Shown one piece after another: positions 10,971 to 26,100 of a DNA stretch of 64,000 nt (positions are counted from its first letter, which is position 1; each line of letters opens with the position of its first letter). The position numbers were made by a program, and so were the translations under genes. Below the pieces are notes generated by a model that saw only the letters and a list, made by a program, of their open reading frames with translations, did not search any database and was not told where the DNA came from. The DNA comes from Pisaster brevispinus (taxonomy: Eukaryota; Echinodermata; Asteroidea; Forcipulatida; Asteriidae): positions 11,569,873-11,633,872 of the forward strand of contig JAMKCF010000020.1 of the NCBI GenBank assembly GCA_023634235.1. Reading direction: 5' to 3'.

Positions 10971-11123
10971 CTACATCATAATTACCGGACATTTGCAGGA
11001 ATTCTTAAACCTGAATACTTCTCGCCGGAGGAGCTGTACTTCCCTCTGCAAGTCCATTGAGTTAATACCATGCTGTGTCAGGTTCGTGTTCTTAGCCGGG
11101 GCGACATCATTCCTTGTCTTTAT
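10971..11123 (-). CDS. Receptor gene 2 exon 17: C-terminal tail
   Basis: The acceptor is CTTCCAAAG. It encodes IKTRNDVAPAKNTNLTQHG and the helix LQREVQLLRREVFRFKNSC, then TAG at 10971..10973. It aligns with gene 1 tail IKTRHEVQPAQNTN. A GT dinucleotide shortly before the stop could be a donor to an unseen further exon. Confidence 0.82.
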   Translation of the reverse strand: MKTRNDVAPAKNTNLTQHGINSMDLQREVQLLRREVFRFKNSCKCPVIMM

Positions 11124-14100
11124 CTTTGGAAGATTAACAAGCCGATCATGCGTCAATTAAAAAGGCATTGCATCTTGTCTTTACTTGAGCGAGAAACGAC
11201 CAAACAGTGCTTAAAACTATACAATATGTTTGTCCTTATATTATAAGGACGGGGAAATAAACCGCCCGTCCGTGCTGGTCAGCAGTGTAACGAAACGCTT
11301 GGAAACTTATTAAACAACATTTTTGAAGAGCACATTTTTGACTCCACAAAGTTACGGACCTTGTTAGTTCAAGAAATACAAGGTAAACCACACAATTTCG
11401 AGGGATAATTGTGTGAATCATTGTGTTGTACTTTAGAGAATTCTTTCCAACCTTATTCATTTCATAACAAACGCTTTTATCGCCAAAGCGCCCAAATCCG
11501 ACCACATTGTGTCCCTTTTAAGTAATTCAGTACCTGATGTTCTCAAAGATAGTTATTTATTTATTATGACTTGGTTTATTTCAGAAACACAGCCTTAAGG
11601 AGAGTGAAAAGAGGTTTTTTCCCCCACTATTAGGAATATTTTAAAATAAAAACATAAACATAGGCAAAAGCCAGAGAACTATACATTGTTGACCAAAAAC
11701 ACATAAATGAGTAAAGTATATCATTATCCGCACACAAATTTTGTGGAGAAAAAACCTATTAGATTTGGTTGGAAAGAACATGTTAAAAACTGGATTGCAA
11801 AGGTCACCGTGGTTTTGGCTCAGGGTCGAATCTCCCTGAGAGGTTCAAGCCAAAAATTTGACCTCAAGCCTTACCACGATCAGTTGTGTTTTTAGGACGA
11901 TTTATTTATTTATTTATTTATTTATTTATATATATTTTTGTGTATTATTATTATTATTATTTATTTTTTATTTATTTATTTATTTATTTATTTTTTTTTG
12001 GGGGGGAGCATCATTAAAACACAAGTAAACGCTAACCTTTGGAACAAATACAATACTTAGTGTAATTGTAGTTGATAGCCAAATCAGTGCACCGAGCAAG
12101 GCGTAGTGCGTGTTCCTATTTTCGACCACAAACGACACCATGGCCCCCACGAAGGACAAGATTAAGACATTGTAGATACACACACCTGCAAAATTTAGCC
12201 ACAAAACATAACATGTAACAATTTTTCGTCAAAAAAGAAATTTGATAAAGGGTTCTGTCAGTTGGATAACACATTTGTAGACGTGCGAACCTGAAACTCA
12301 TAAGATTAAAGGCAATACAGTCTATTAAAGTAAATCCCGTATAATTGCTAAGCAGTTGATGTTGATTTGCTCTTAAGATCAATCTTAGCTCTTTGTGAAA
12401 TCATGCCCAGCTGGAATTTAGACCCGTCTCAGATGAGATCACTATTTTGACGGTCGCCATGCATGCTGGAGTATTTAAACGCGCACGTCACGCACACACG
12501 CGCGCGCAACCTTACGGATCCGATTTGTGGTGTCCGGCTTTTGTTGGTCTACTATTCGCTTTTCTAAAGAATTCTCTAGTGGGGTCCAGGTTGAACAAAG
12601 AATTACCTTGTGGGGTCCAGGTTAAACAAAGAACTTCCTTGTGGGGTCCATTGTTCCATTGTTGAAAATACCCCACACGGGCGCTCCCGTAAGCCCATTA
12701 AAAAAAACAAAAAAACTGCATGAACATGTGCTACCTAGCGCAACGCTGGACGGCACCATACGCGTACATGTTCATAGTCACGCATGGCAGACCTCCCACG
12801 TTGGTGGCGTCAGTGAGAAGGCTCTATTCCTCTCACGCACACCTAAAGGAAATAGAATCGAAAAAACAAAAAAACAAAACAAAATTCACCTTAAGTATTA
12901 CCTTACCAATGTACTTGGAGTCGTTGAGTGCCGGGATTGTTACTTTGCGGGTCTCCCAGGCCAAGAAAGCTCCAAATATCAACAGCAAGCCGTTAATGAT
13001 GTAGAAGACACCGATAAAATAGATCTGATGAACTGATTCACACATCATGCGGATAGGTATATGAACGATGTCGTCATTTTCCGCATCAATCTAGGTTTAA
13101 AAAGGGAAGATCAGAACAGTTGGTTTTATCAACAATAAATTGATAAGGTCCTTTACACTTGGTGAACATCGGCGAATAGCCGGGGGGGGGGGGGCTGGGG
13201 GCACGTGCCCTCCACAGATTTCCAGTGCCTCCCCGGTGGCGAATTTTGTTGTCTCATCTTTGCTTTCTCTTATACGTAATAACACAGAGACACGTATTGT
13301 GTTAAGGAGAATAGCGAAGCACTTGAGTGACACGTGCCAGACGCCCTTTATTTACATAAATAAATCCGTTTGTATCCGAACAAAAATTACTTGAAAAACT
13401 GCAAGTAGAGTTTAACAATACTCTTACCATTGCAATAGCTACAATATACTGGTCGTATACGACCTGGTAACTAAGGGCTAACTGCCCCTATGGTATCACA
13501 TCACAGGAGAACCCGACGTCCAGGAAAAAACATAGATAATTTTTAAATGCTCTGAAAACCTGTGCCCAAAAACATTCAGTGCTCTCCTCCGTGAGGGTGT
13601 TGGACCTCACCCTATTCAATAGCTATTTTATCCACACACCAAAAAAAAATACGAAAATTAAAGTATGAGTCCTCTGTATGTGTGTGCAAAGCTAGAACTA
13701 ACTCTATTCACAATTTCTCCTCTATTTAAACCTCCCGCTGCCACACCACGATTACGTAATCAACATTATTGTACCACAGTGTGTTCCACGCATTTCTAAG
13801 ACAACTATTTCCTGCTATTCTATGAAACGCTGGAAATGTATATTCCTGAACCTTTCGGGCAGTACAGTGTACATTTGTACGTGGGCCATTGACCAATTAG
13901 AAAGCGGTATTGTGTGACGCCCTCGCTCTGATTGGCTTAAACTCCACGTAGGCCTACACTGCCAGAAAGGTTCAGGAAAAAAAATTCGCTCCCCGGTGCC
14001 CCCCCCCCCCAAAAAAATCGCGATTGTGCTCACATAACAATTTTTTTTTAAGTTAAAAAGAAGAGAGAGAGAAAAAAAACCGTGTTTGTATATGTCAAAA

Positions 14101-17100
14101 TGTAGTGAACAATCGCAATCGGGATCGCTATCGCGCCCACAAAATGGCTATGCAGCGCCCCCTGCAGCGTCCCCTTCCTAAATAAAACCATGATACCCCC
14201 CGACAAACCCATTCTCCCTGCCCCCCACACTTAAAAGCAATGCCCCCCCTTGCCCCCACCGAAAGAGTCCTGCCTACGCCGCTGTTGGTGAAGTACCAAT
14301 TTTGAGATGAAGTTTTAAAGATATTACACAGGATTGGTTGAGCTGACAACATAGTCGCAGTGTGTTCATGTTTTGTGTGATAAACCATATACATGAAATA
14401 ACAAACCAGTGAAACTTTGGGCTCAGTCCGTTGAGTTCTTTCTTTTGGTTGCAACAACCGAAGTCAGCTGTTGCGTTTGTTTTAAGGATTTCAGATACAG
14501 TTGACATAGTTTCAGCGGGAAATATTTCACAAGGAAAAAATAGTTGTTGTATGACAAAAAATTAAACAATTATTTTGTATCCCCTACCACTACTGTATAA
14601 TACCTTTAAATTATTCATCTTCAAATTTCCTTACCTCAGAAGTTCTGAGAAACAAGTAATTGTATGTGTATTTCTTTTTTACTGTTTGTGTACAAACCCG
14701 TTTTGTGCAAAACAAGGATCGTGGAGAAGATTCCGGCACTAATTATTCATGAACCCTGACCAATCACGTTTCGAGTTGGTTGTTCAGTCACGCGTTGGGC
14801 TCGAACAGGTGTTTTAGGGCGGTGCCAGTCAATATCGGGGTTTCTTACCAATGGGGAGTTACGTAATCAGTCGATCAGAGGAGAAGATTTTGGTGTGGTT
14901 TATAGGAGACCATGGGTAAGAGCTGTTCATGGGAGCTGGTCAAGCTAGTCAAGCTGGTCAAGCTGGTCTCGCCTTCACTCTACATTCACCTTGGTTTTGC
15001 GTTAAAAGGTAAGGGCTGTTTTTAACCGAGTTTCAAGAATGCTTACCCAAAATATACACACAAGAGCATTCACAAGTCATAATGTTGCTATTGCTAAAGT
15101 CATTTTGAGTTTAAACCGTGGTAGTTGTAAATAGCACCAGGCCAACCACTGTGTACCTTACGGCGTTTGATGTGTTGTATTTACATACAGCACAACTGCC
15201 GTTTGCCTCAACATCGTATCAAATATGTGTACTTTTCAAGAACCAAACGTTCCTTGCACCAGGTAGTTGATACCTAGCGATGAAATCTCGCCATGAAATA
15301 TGTAAGCGTACCTCCGTTCCCAGATACTTGTAACCAATCAATAAGGTCGCCCAAATGACGTTTATGTTATCTTTCATGTAATGGTCGCACAAGTTCGGGC
15401 GTGATTGTCAAATGGGGTTAAAAAAAAAAAAAAAAAAAAAAGCATCTTCGTCCCAAGTTACACTGTTAATTTTAACAAAGAATTTGGACTAATAAATAAT
15501 AATAATTGATATTATATTTATAAAAAATTGCTGTGGGTATTTGTTATTTTCACAAATTTCGTATAATAAACATAATTAAAAAAAAAGATTTGGTTTCATA
15601 GTATAGTCTTCATTCGAGTAGTTTTCTCATTTTCGATTCGCGCGAGACTAGCGCAGTCTATTGATGACACATTTTTGGACGTGAGAGCCCATTCGTTATG
15701 TTGATTACATTTCTGCTTTCCGTACGCCAACCCAAAAATATCGGTATTTGGCGAGAACTTTATAATACAAGTTTGGCAATTACAGTTAAACTGTGACGAA
15801 AAACAACTATATCAGGTGTTTAAAGTGTCACTTCATTCTGAGTCCAAGTATAAGTATGGTTTTTGGAACACTGTAACTTTTTTGTCATATTTAGGTAAAA
15901 ACCTAGACTAATAATGATTAACCTTATTCATGCATATCACAATACATACACCCCAAATACATATAGTTTAAAAAAAAGAAAAAATCTATAGACACCCATT
16001 AAACAGTAACGAAATGTAGACTGATATGATGTAAAAATACATGCGATTTAACGGTTAAGATGAGTATTCACGAGTTTGAATAAAATGTTGTTGTTTTAAT
16101 TATTCTATTACTTTTATCCGAAAAGTTAAATTTCAGCCTCTGACCATCAGCTCTTATACTCTACTTCAAGTCACATCTTTTTAATGAATTAAACATAATG
16201 TACATCTTCCCGACACTTACAGCTGTAAAGCGCGTGTGCCTTGACCTTTGACCGCTTCTGTTTTTCGATCATTTCTCATTAATTACGTAACATTTCGATT
16301 ACTCTTTTAAATAAAAACCTTCGGAAAACTATTGTCTATGACTCTACATTTTGAATTACACATGCAGTTAACCGGTAAGCTCCTTAAGCTTCGCAAAACT
16401 GTATAAGTATCATTTACATCACTGATTTGTTTTGCTTCCATTTAGTGGAAGTTACTAAATAAAAATATGTTAAAACTGTGATTAAGTCAAATTTACGAGA
16501 TGCTTCCTTACCACTTCAGTTCCACGTTGCCTATTTATGGACACTGGATCAATAATTTCCCATATTATCAGTATAACAGTATCGATTACAATCAGTGTTA
16601 TAATCATTCCAAACAACCAGGAGTCCTTCACAACCTGGAGAAAATAGTATGCAAATGAGAAACAATGTTTAGATTTGGGAAAAGTCTTAGTATTTTCAAT
16701 TTAATAGTAAACCCACACTGTGACCACAGATAATGATACTTGTGTGTGACAAAAAAGAAAAAAAGAAAAGGAAAACAAGAGGTATCCATGGGGGATTTCT
16801 AAAGACTGGTTGCTCCAAAAAGAAAGTTGTGTACAAAGTATGTGGAAAAAAATGTTCAGTGCAGGGACAAAGGAAAGAACAAAAGAATGCTCCACATGGA
16901 TACAGTAATTGTGGGAATATGTGTACATGCACCCGTATTTCCATGTAAAATGGATGCAAGATTAAAGGTACATCTGGCAGGATCCGGCCAGGCGCTCAAA
17001 GCAGGTATCTGGTATTACTCACGAGCCTCGAGGTGTGACGTCAGATGTCCAGGCTTTAGACCCTCTTGCATAATGCGCAACTTGCATGCTAGATAGTACG

Positions 17101-20100
17101 CTGAGGTCGCGCGCACATTTTACGCACTAAGATCATCACACACTAAGATTGCCTCCATGAGTGCGCGACAATAGCCGCGTTCGCATTGGACTTAAAATGG
17201 TTAACTTACCGCCGCAAGTTGTTAACTTACCGATATTAAGTCCAAGTGCGAACAGCCGGTAAATTACCGCCACAGCGCTGTTAACTTAACATGCCGATTC
17301 GAGTCGCGGTAACTTAACAATGTTAACTTAACAGGGACAAGAAGTCCAATGCGAACGCACCAGCCAGTAACTTAACGGTTAAGGAGTGCGCCCTTTCGAA
17401 ATCTAATTTGTCAACCTACGCGGCGTCCCTGGTAAGTTACCGGACACAAATTAATCCAAGTGCGAACAGCTGTTAACTTACCGGGCCGGTAAGTTAACGT
17501 ACCGGCCCGGTATGTTATCAGACCCAAAAGTCCAATGCGAACGCGGCTAATGTGACGCCATAATATGCAAGGGGTCTATTAACGTACCATTTTCATTGCA
17601 GTCTTGTTCGTGAAGATTTTGTGTACCCGCCACGTCTTACTGAACATGGAACCAAATGCCATGGAGAACCCGAAGGAGAGACACCAAGTCTTGGCCTGTA
17701 GGGTGCAAATGTACATGATCATTATTAGGTTACCTTAAAAGAAAAAATGGGGGTGGGGTGTAATTTGCTTGATGCACTCTAAAGGCTTCCGGGAAAGAAT
17801 TGACACAGTTCGGGGTCCTGTGGACCTTGACCCAATTCTGGATCCGTATGAACCGAAATATGTGTCAACGTGACCCAGAAAAGGGTCAAACTGACGCAGA
17901 ATACGAGGTTAAATTAAATTGTTTAACCACTTTTCATGTCAGCCTGACCCGGACTAAGATCAGGCCCCCCCTAGGACCCCCAAACCGGGGTCAACTCTGG
18001 AGTTTTTATAATGTTTTGAAGTGAAACATAAACCTTTTTAAAAATCCACTATACGTTTAGCATGTTCACCTTGCACATCCAAACGAAATTCTCCGTCGAG
18101 GTGATACTTGTGTCGACACCGAGGAAGATGATCGACACGTAGGCGAGCAAGCCACCAATCAGCATCAAGTTGTTAATTTTGGGGCTCGACATCTTTATCA
18201 CGCTGTTTATTAAAAAAAAAGTTTAAATGTGGAACCAGTTACTAGCAGACGAAACCAGTCAATCAGCAGACCTTTCCGCTATTGATAAACAAACCGCGCT
18301 GGTTGGCATTGACGGCCGATTGTTATCAAAACATCCAATACTGTTAACAGATATTTTGACAAAATTGTACACTTTTTGCCTACTTTCAATTAAATAAGAT
18401 GAAATGTAATAATAAACAAAAACAAATACAAAATAATAAATAAATACAGCTAACTAAACAAACAAATAAACCAATACACTTTTGAGAAACCTTTGCTTGC
18501 TTTTTGTCGTTATCTCGAGATGTTTATATTTAATTCTCATTACATTGGATGACACGTAGGAAATGGCCGACTGAGCCTTACAATATATATTTCACACAAA
18601 TTTCTTGATTCGCAAACATGGATAGGAATGAAAAAAAAGAAGTAATGTAGTATCAACTCACATTGTGTGAAAGACTAAGCAAGATAAAGCTGGAGGAAAT
18701 GGGAAAATTTACTCAGTACACGACCAACACTCACCGTAGCTTCCTATAATGAATATTGAAAGCTAAAAAGGAAGATGCAAGAACAGTTCCGACTAGAGAA
18801 AGAACGACACCAGCCGTGAAAACAGGAATATGTATCGTCTGGTTGTCCTCGCGATAAATCATGAAATCAATAGGTGGCGCCCCACCTGTAAAACAACTTG
18901 AAATTGTCAGTAAATTTACAACAATTAAGTATCACAGACTTTAAGTCCTTTATGTGTGTGAAGAATCCGCTAAATACAGTTGACATTTCATTGTTTCGGG
19001 TGAAGAACATGTACTTTAATCATTTCAAACGCCCGGTGTTTCTGACATGGTAGGCTGCATTAAGTTTGTGCCACAGCACTTTCTAAATCGTTACAGGGTG
19101 CAAAACACATGTAAAACGGGTCTTATAATTCCAAACATCGCTCTGTATACCTGTAAAAAAAAAAAAAAAAAAAGAGCACCTTGGGTGTGTGAATTATTCA
19201 TTTGACCAACACACATTCTTAGTCAAAGGTAACCTTTAGCTGTGCTTTCATTTTGCATGAAAAGCAAAATGTGTATTTCCATGTAAAGCAATATGAAGTG
19301 AGCATTGTTATTGTGAGATATTCAGCCACTGTTATAAACAATTATTTTAAAAGGTGACAAAACAAGTTTCTCACCTGGCCAAAGTATAGCTTGGTATCCA
19401 TCTGTAATAATATCTTTTGTCACTGAAGTAGAGTCAACCACTCCAACGGAGACTAAAGTACCATCTATTTTAAAGAAAAAAGCTTAGCAGTTGGTGAAAA
19501 TCACCCACCGTCAGTGCGTAGCGAAGAAAAAAGCTTGTCTCTAGCGCCGAAACTAGTGGTAAAAGTTTAAGGGGCAGAGTGGGTGGGTGCATATTTTTTT
19601 CTAGTTGGACTTCTTTCTTCGTAAGGGTCTGCCAAATTTGGGAATTGTAAATTTAAAGTAATTATTTTTTGCTCATACTATTTATACAAACGTATCCAGT
19701 CAATAAAGGCTTTTTTTTGCTGTTATTCTCTTCCCGAATTTTAGCAATGTAGACTTTATTTCCTTTTTTTATGGGCCTATTCTTTGAATGTATTATTATC
19801 TTATTATTGAAAACAAGGTTTGCTCGATTTAAAAAGAAAGGCTAATTTGGTAAAATTATTCACCTTGCAGCTGAAGGGCATCCACAAGTCCAAGCCTGTC
19901 ACCCCTGCGGTCTAATCTCACAGGGCCCTGAAGTGAAAGCAACATTAAGTAAGTCATTAATGGAATTTCACACTTGAAGAAAAACAGATATTTAGAGAGG
20001 AGCTCCAATGTCAAGTTCAGTGATCCACTAATTTTCTTGTAGTGGAGCCCTTATAAAAATGACGTCACATATTATAAAATATACATATTATAAAATATAC

Positions 20101-23100
20101 ATATTATAAAATATACATATTATACAATATACATATTATAAAATATATGGTCTGTACATTTTTGATACAGGAATTTGTCAGTTCATTCCTGAATTTTGAT
20201 GATATTCAATCAATCAGGCTTTGAATCTGGCCTTTTGACTTGCGCAGAAATTCCTCTTTGGAATGTACAGGCCCATTTGTTTTTGAATTTCGAGGACGTC
20301 ATGTTTTAAATTTCACTCTAAAAGGAGTAACAGATAAATTGAGATTTCACACCAATCTAACGTGAGGTTAAAGGCTTACAATTTCTTACCCACTTTCGAG
20401 AGGACGCTGTCTATAGGAAATATTGACCTTGGAGCCCCGCTTTGACAGTGACTGTGGCACGAGGGGTTTGAACAATATATCTACACAGTGCCCACAGCTC
20501 ATATTGATCACCATTCGAATTCTTCGCGCAAAGATTCCGCATTTTCCTGTAAGTTTAAAGGTAGAGTGTCGTGGCCAAGCGGATAAAGAACACCGGACCC
20601 AAACCCTGATATTTCTGATCAGCACAGTGTGGGTTTGAGTCCCGGTCGTGGCACTTGTGTGCTACAGCAAGATACTTTAATTACCATGACTGGTTTGTTT
20701 TTAAATTACTACAATTGCTTTGTCCTTCGGATGGGACATTAAACAATCGAAACAAATCACCAAGTAAACCTGAATAAGGTCGCTTGATATTTTTCCCTTT
20801 TTCAAGTCTTGTAGTTTCTGCCTCACCTTGCGAAAATAGGGGACTTCTTTTGACAACAGCATGAGTGCGTCCTTGTTGTTAATATCGAATGTTACCTAGT
20901 CAGTTTCCCTTGTGGTTTACAACTTCAACAGTTTATTTTGTTATCTAAAATTGTTCGGACATTCCCGATGTTGTTTGTCCATGGCGCCCATTATATATGA
21001 TTGGTTTATTACATTCACTATTCTGACCAAAGTAAACAAACATAGCCTAAAAATACTGATCGTGTTTAAAAAGTGAAGTTTATCTGTAAGTTAGAAATGG
21101 ATTGCTGATACAATTTTCCTTCGTATTATATATATGCTGAAACTTTATATACAATAATCAAAACAAGAAGATGAGCTCACCGATATGCCTTCGAACGTCA
21201 AATTGCTGATAATGTCAAACAGTACCTGAGCAGTTTGTTCATCGTAGCTAAAATCTTCCAATCTTTTCGGAGGATCTGAAATAACATAACGGCGATTTTA
21301 ATGAGCAACCGGAACCCACCACACGCTGCTCTGTGTTGCATACACTCTGTGGTCATTCCTTTATTTAGTGCACTTAAAGAACAGAACATTTTCTTCAACA
21401 CTGTAAAAGTAATAAAAAAAATAAAATAATAATAATAATAATAATAAAAAACACTGTGTGGACGTGATCAAGTTCACATAGTGTTTCAAGTCCGTGCAAT
21501 GTGTGGACCTCTTTTATCTTAGGTCCAAATTTCGTATGTAACGCCTCAACACCATACGAAGTGGACTTTAAGAAAAGATATAACAATAATTTGTGTTATC
21601 TTTGAAGTTTATGAATCATTAGCTTGACGGGAAAAAAAAACCAATAACGAAAATGTATATATATATATTTTTTTATTGAAAAACAGTAAATAATCGTAAT
21701 GTTTATGTTCATAATTGTTTGATTCAGTGCATCAAAATGAGGCAATACAAAATATTACAATAGTTGACAAAAATATAAAATCATCGAAAAACATGATATA
21801 CTTTTAAATGCAAGAATGTCCAGGTCAGAACTGTATGACCCAGATCTGGGTCCCTAGGGGCTTGACCCATTTCTGGGTCATTATGGCCAGGAATCTATGT
21901 CAAAATGACCCCAACATGGTTCAAACCGACGCAGAGTTCGATCTATAAACTACTTTGGCGGGTCAGCCTGACCAAGCAATGGGGTTGGCTCCCCTACGGA
22001 CCCGGAGCCAGGTCACTTGGTCACTGGTGAGTTTTCAGAATGTATTCAAATGATGCGATAGCAGCGAGCCTGTTATGAAAATGCGCTGAATTCCCAAACC
22101 GAACATAAACCGGCGTTTTTCATTATACTGTCCACTCAAAATCAGATCACCGAATGAAGCTGGTGAAGCTTTCAGTGATCGCAGAACTTTAGTTTAAAAT
22201 CTTGAGACTGTGGAACTACAGCAATATGCTAAGAGCACGGACAGACAGCATTATAGACTCGGTTCGAAAAGTGATTTAGTTGAAGTCTTGCTTGCTTGTA
22301 AAGGCCTTGCACTTCATGAACAGAAATTAACTTCAAGGTCTTCATTCCGCAGAATGAACAAAGACAACCACATACAGCCAGAATACAACCAAGCGTCAAT
22401 TGATCATACTTTACTTAAACGATTTTAGATGTTAGTTGACATTCGATGTCTTGTCTTTCTTTATATGAATCAAAGTTCAAAGACACCTTTCTAGCAATCG
22501 CGTGCGTTCACTCATGTTCTCGCAAGGCGAACGTGTGAGTTACACGCTACGTAAAGCGTAAATTTGTTTTCTGCTACGGTAAGCGGAACCATAAGATTGT
22601 CGTAATGTTGCGAGTAGACTGGTGCACTTTTTATGCTATGGCGAGGCATGTGAGTATCAAGTCTGCATAACCATCCAGCACAAAGTCTCGTGTAAAAAAC
22701 CAGCCTAATACACACGTCAGCTCAGTCTAAAGATGACTGTATTTCCTTCGTCCGACGAAGGTCCTGCGCCACAGAGAGAAGGTTCATTCGCCATCCAAAA
22801 AAAACACAGAGTTGGCAGCAAGTCATTTTTTGTAAGTCCAAGTCGAGTCACAAGTCAATGCTAAAAGTTCCAAGTCAAGTCACAAGTCAAAAATGTAGCG
22901 AGCGACTCGAGTCAAAATCGCATCACTCGAGTCAACAACTCCGAAAAACACCACAAAGAAACAAAGTTCAACCCAAACTAATATGGTAAAACAAAAAGTA
23001 AAATGTCAATAAAAGTAAATTCAAAGACTACAAGCGTACTAAAACTACTACTACTATACTACATTACTGAACGACACTTCCAAAACTAAAAGTTAGTTGC

Positions 23101-26100
23101 AATAATCGTAACTCTCAACTCCTCCGATGGTCGTAGCGGTACCGGAGTGTTGCGACGGGGCACGGGTATTTTTTTTTGAGAGAAAAACATTTTTTCAGCA
23201 ATTTAAATGTCCACAATTGCACCGTCATTATAACAAAAGTGGTCTTTTTCAGAATTTTTATGTATCTACAATGTAGGTCTTAATGAACTATATGGTCAAA
23301 CACAAAGTGAGTGTCAAAAAAGGAGTAAATTCAAAGGCAATAAGCAAACTATAACAGTTCAGTACTAGTACTACGAGTACTAGTACTGAACTCATTTGGC
23401 GCAGTAGTTAACTTTTTTACGGCTTTGAGTAAAAGTAATTCCAGTATAATACACCGTCACACATTTTATGAGCACCTTATTTTGAACTGTACACAACGCC
23501 TTTACACGATAATCTTACCTAATCCCTCCAGAGTTGTCTGCGCCTTATTGAGCGCTAAAGCGGCTGTCCAAACCGTGTCGTATACCACGCTGATTTCCGT
23601 GTATCCCACCACGGATTCTGGACTGTCAGTGTCAGCAATAGACTTAAACTTGTCCAAGAAACCACTTGTTGTCTGAAAGGCAAACCAATTTTAAAACAGT
23701 GGGGATTTGTTTTAAATAATTAGAAAAAATAAAAGACGAGTTTCTAAACGACTGTTTTGATAACGGACCGAAGTTTTTGTTAAAAAGCATAATATAACAA
23801 AATATGTAAAACCAAGTTCTGCTTTGTAATTTTTCAATTCTTGTCACGTCCTCAGGCTCCGTTTTGTGAAGGGTCAAATTGCACGCGACGGTTGTGCGTA
23901 TAAGCGCGCGTACTAATGTGTTACATACCCAGCGTTTTATATACTTGATCCTGCCCTGAGCACCCTTGCTGGAGCTGATCCTCTTTGATCCCCTCTGCCG
24001 GTGTGGCAGGAGATTCTGTCCCCCTAGAGTTTATGTCCCCCCTTACGACAAACTGTGTCCAAACTTCTTCTGAGAGTGCCCTCTTTTGAATCAACCTCCT
24101 CCAGCCCAAGTTATTTTCCCATACGGGGGACAGAATCTCCGGCGGACATTTTATTTCCCTATGACACTGGATCAGTGTAAACGCGGTAATAGACCCCCAG
24201 CACACAGGGCTGCTGGTACGCTGAGGTAACGCGCACGTTTTTATACACCGAGAACAGCTATCGTCCAATGATCTGCCTCCTTTGCCTTAGTGAGGGTGCT
24301 GTTCGAGAGTGTGACGTCATGTGCAAGGTGTCTATTGAATACCCACTGAAACAAAGTTCACGAAATAAAGTAATTTCTTACAAGCCCGGATAGTGAAGGC
24401 TTCCTATTCTGATCAGACGGGAAGTTGTTGATGTACATCCCAAACTGATTGGCCGTTGCTTTGTCCATCTGGTCTGGTGTACAGTCGATCGAATCACTTG
24501 GTTGCCGCCACCAATTAAACTCAAGCCAACCTTAGATATTATAGATAGTGATTACACTGCATTAAAGCTAACAACAAACTATTATTAAGTGGTAATTAGC
24601 ATTTCGTATTTTTATTTCTCGTTTTTTTTAGTGTGTAGACTACAACTTGACAACTTGGAAATATGTATATTGACATCAAGACCCTCAAATTGGTTTCCAC
24701 TTTTACAAGGCGTCCATTGACATAATGTTGGCGTGCACCCGGAGGTCCAAGGTAAAGAATAATGCAGGCCCTATTGGGGGACAGCAACACGAACCAGCAG
24801 CATAACCAGAGAGGGGTAGGGCAGGGTGAGCCCCTCCCAACTCGCTGCCCTCAAATCTTTCCCCTGGGGATCGGGGAAAATGCACAACAAATGAATCGTT
24901 CGGTACATGATTTACCCCCACCCCCGAAAAATGAAATGTCTCTCCACCCCAACGAAACTGCATTGTTGTGCCACTGGCATGATACCTATGACATCACCCT
25001 GGGCCGAAAATGGGTATGATGAGTCATATCGGGGTAAGCTCTGACTGGGAATTAGTATTAGGATTAGTAATATTTAACATCGTTATTTTTTCGGCATCTT
25101 TGACATGAAATAAACAACTTACCTTTACAACATAAATTTGCATAAAAAATACAAGTCACATTTGGCAGGGCAAAGTAGTAAAGAATACAAAACACTTCAT
25201 AATATAAAAAAGCAAGCCTTTACTTATCACATCTAAAATTTAATAAGCTTCATTTTAACTATGAAGTGTTAAACCACAAGAGAAACTGACTTGGTTACGA
25301 ACAATACAGTATTTGTCAGGACCAAACATGTTCACACAGTATAAATGCCCACAACAACTTCACTTACCTGGTACGATCCACACATACTTGGTGCCATACA
25401 TTTTCTGTCGATACACTTCGCAGAAAACCTTCCTTGCCATTTCGCTGTAAACACCAACGACAATAATTCGGGCTCCTAAATTCTTGAATACAAAATAAAA
25501 ACATTAATAAAATAAATAAAAACATAACAAATTACAATCGGTAAATATCTCTCTGTAAACCATATTCCCCTATAAATCAACACAATTTGCATATATAAAG
25601 ATATTTGGATCTTTTTTCCAATCATCAATCTCAGCAGAGCAGCTGACAATCACTGGAATACAGGTTCCCGTGATAAAATAAATGTGTTTTTATACCACAG
25701 ATCTCTGTCATGTGATTAGTGGAGCACGCGTCACGTGACATACGTTACCTTGTCGTGTACTAACCCGCGATGCTCCATGTTTTAATAATAGAGTCCAATA
25801 TGGATAAATATTGGAAGCTGCGAAGCGTGCAATAGTTATCCACAATTGGACAGGCACCTTGAGCGACCAATGTCACGTGACCTACAGTGGGTGTAAACCA
25901 TCAACAAACGCGGCGTAGCGCCCTTCATAGGAAAGTGCAGTTGTAATTACGTGATGATTGTTGCATTTGATCGAGAGATTTTTTTTTCTGTTTTGAAATA
26001 TCGGTATGTGAAGAATATTATAGAGTCTGTATCACATTGGAGTGGCTGAAAAAAGTCAGAAGAACATGGGTTCCAGCAAGTCTTGTAAATTATACAAGGA

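Noticed and set aside
20562..20660. Leu/Ser-type tRNA gene (TGGCCAAGCGG head)
   Set aside because: The long irregular anticodon region and the appended TTGTCCTTCGGATGGGAC tail mark a SINE.
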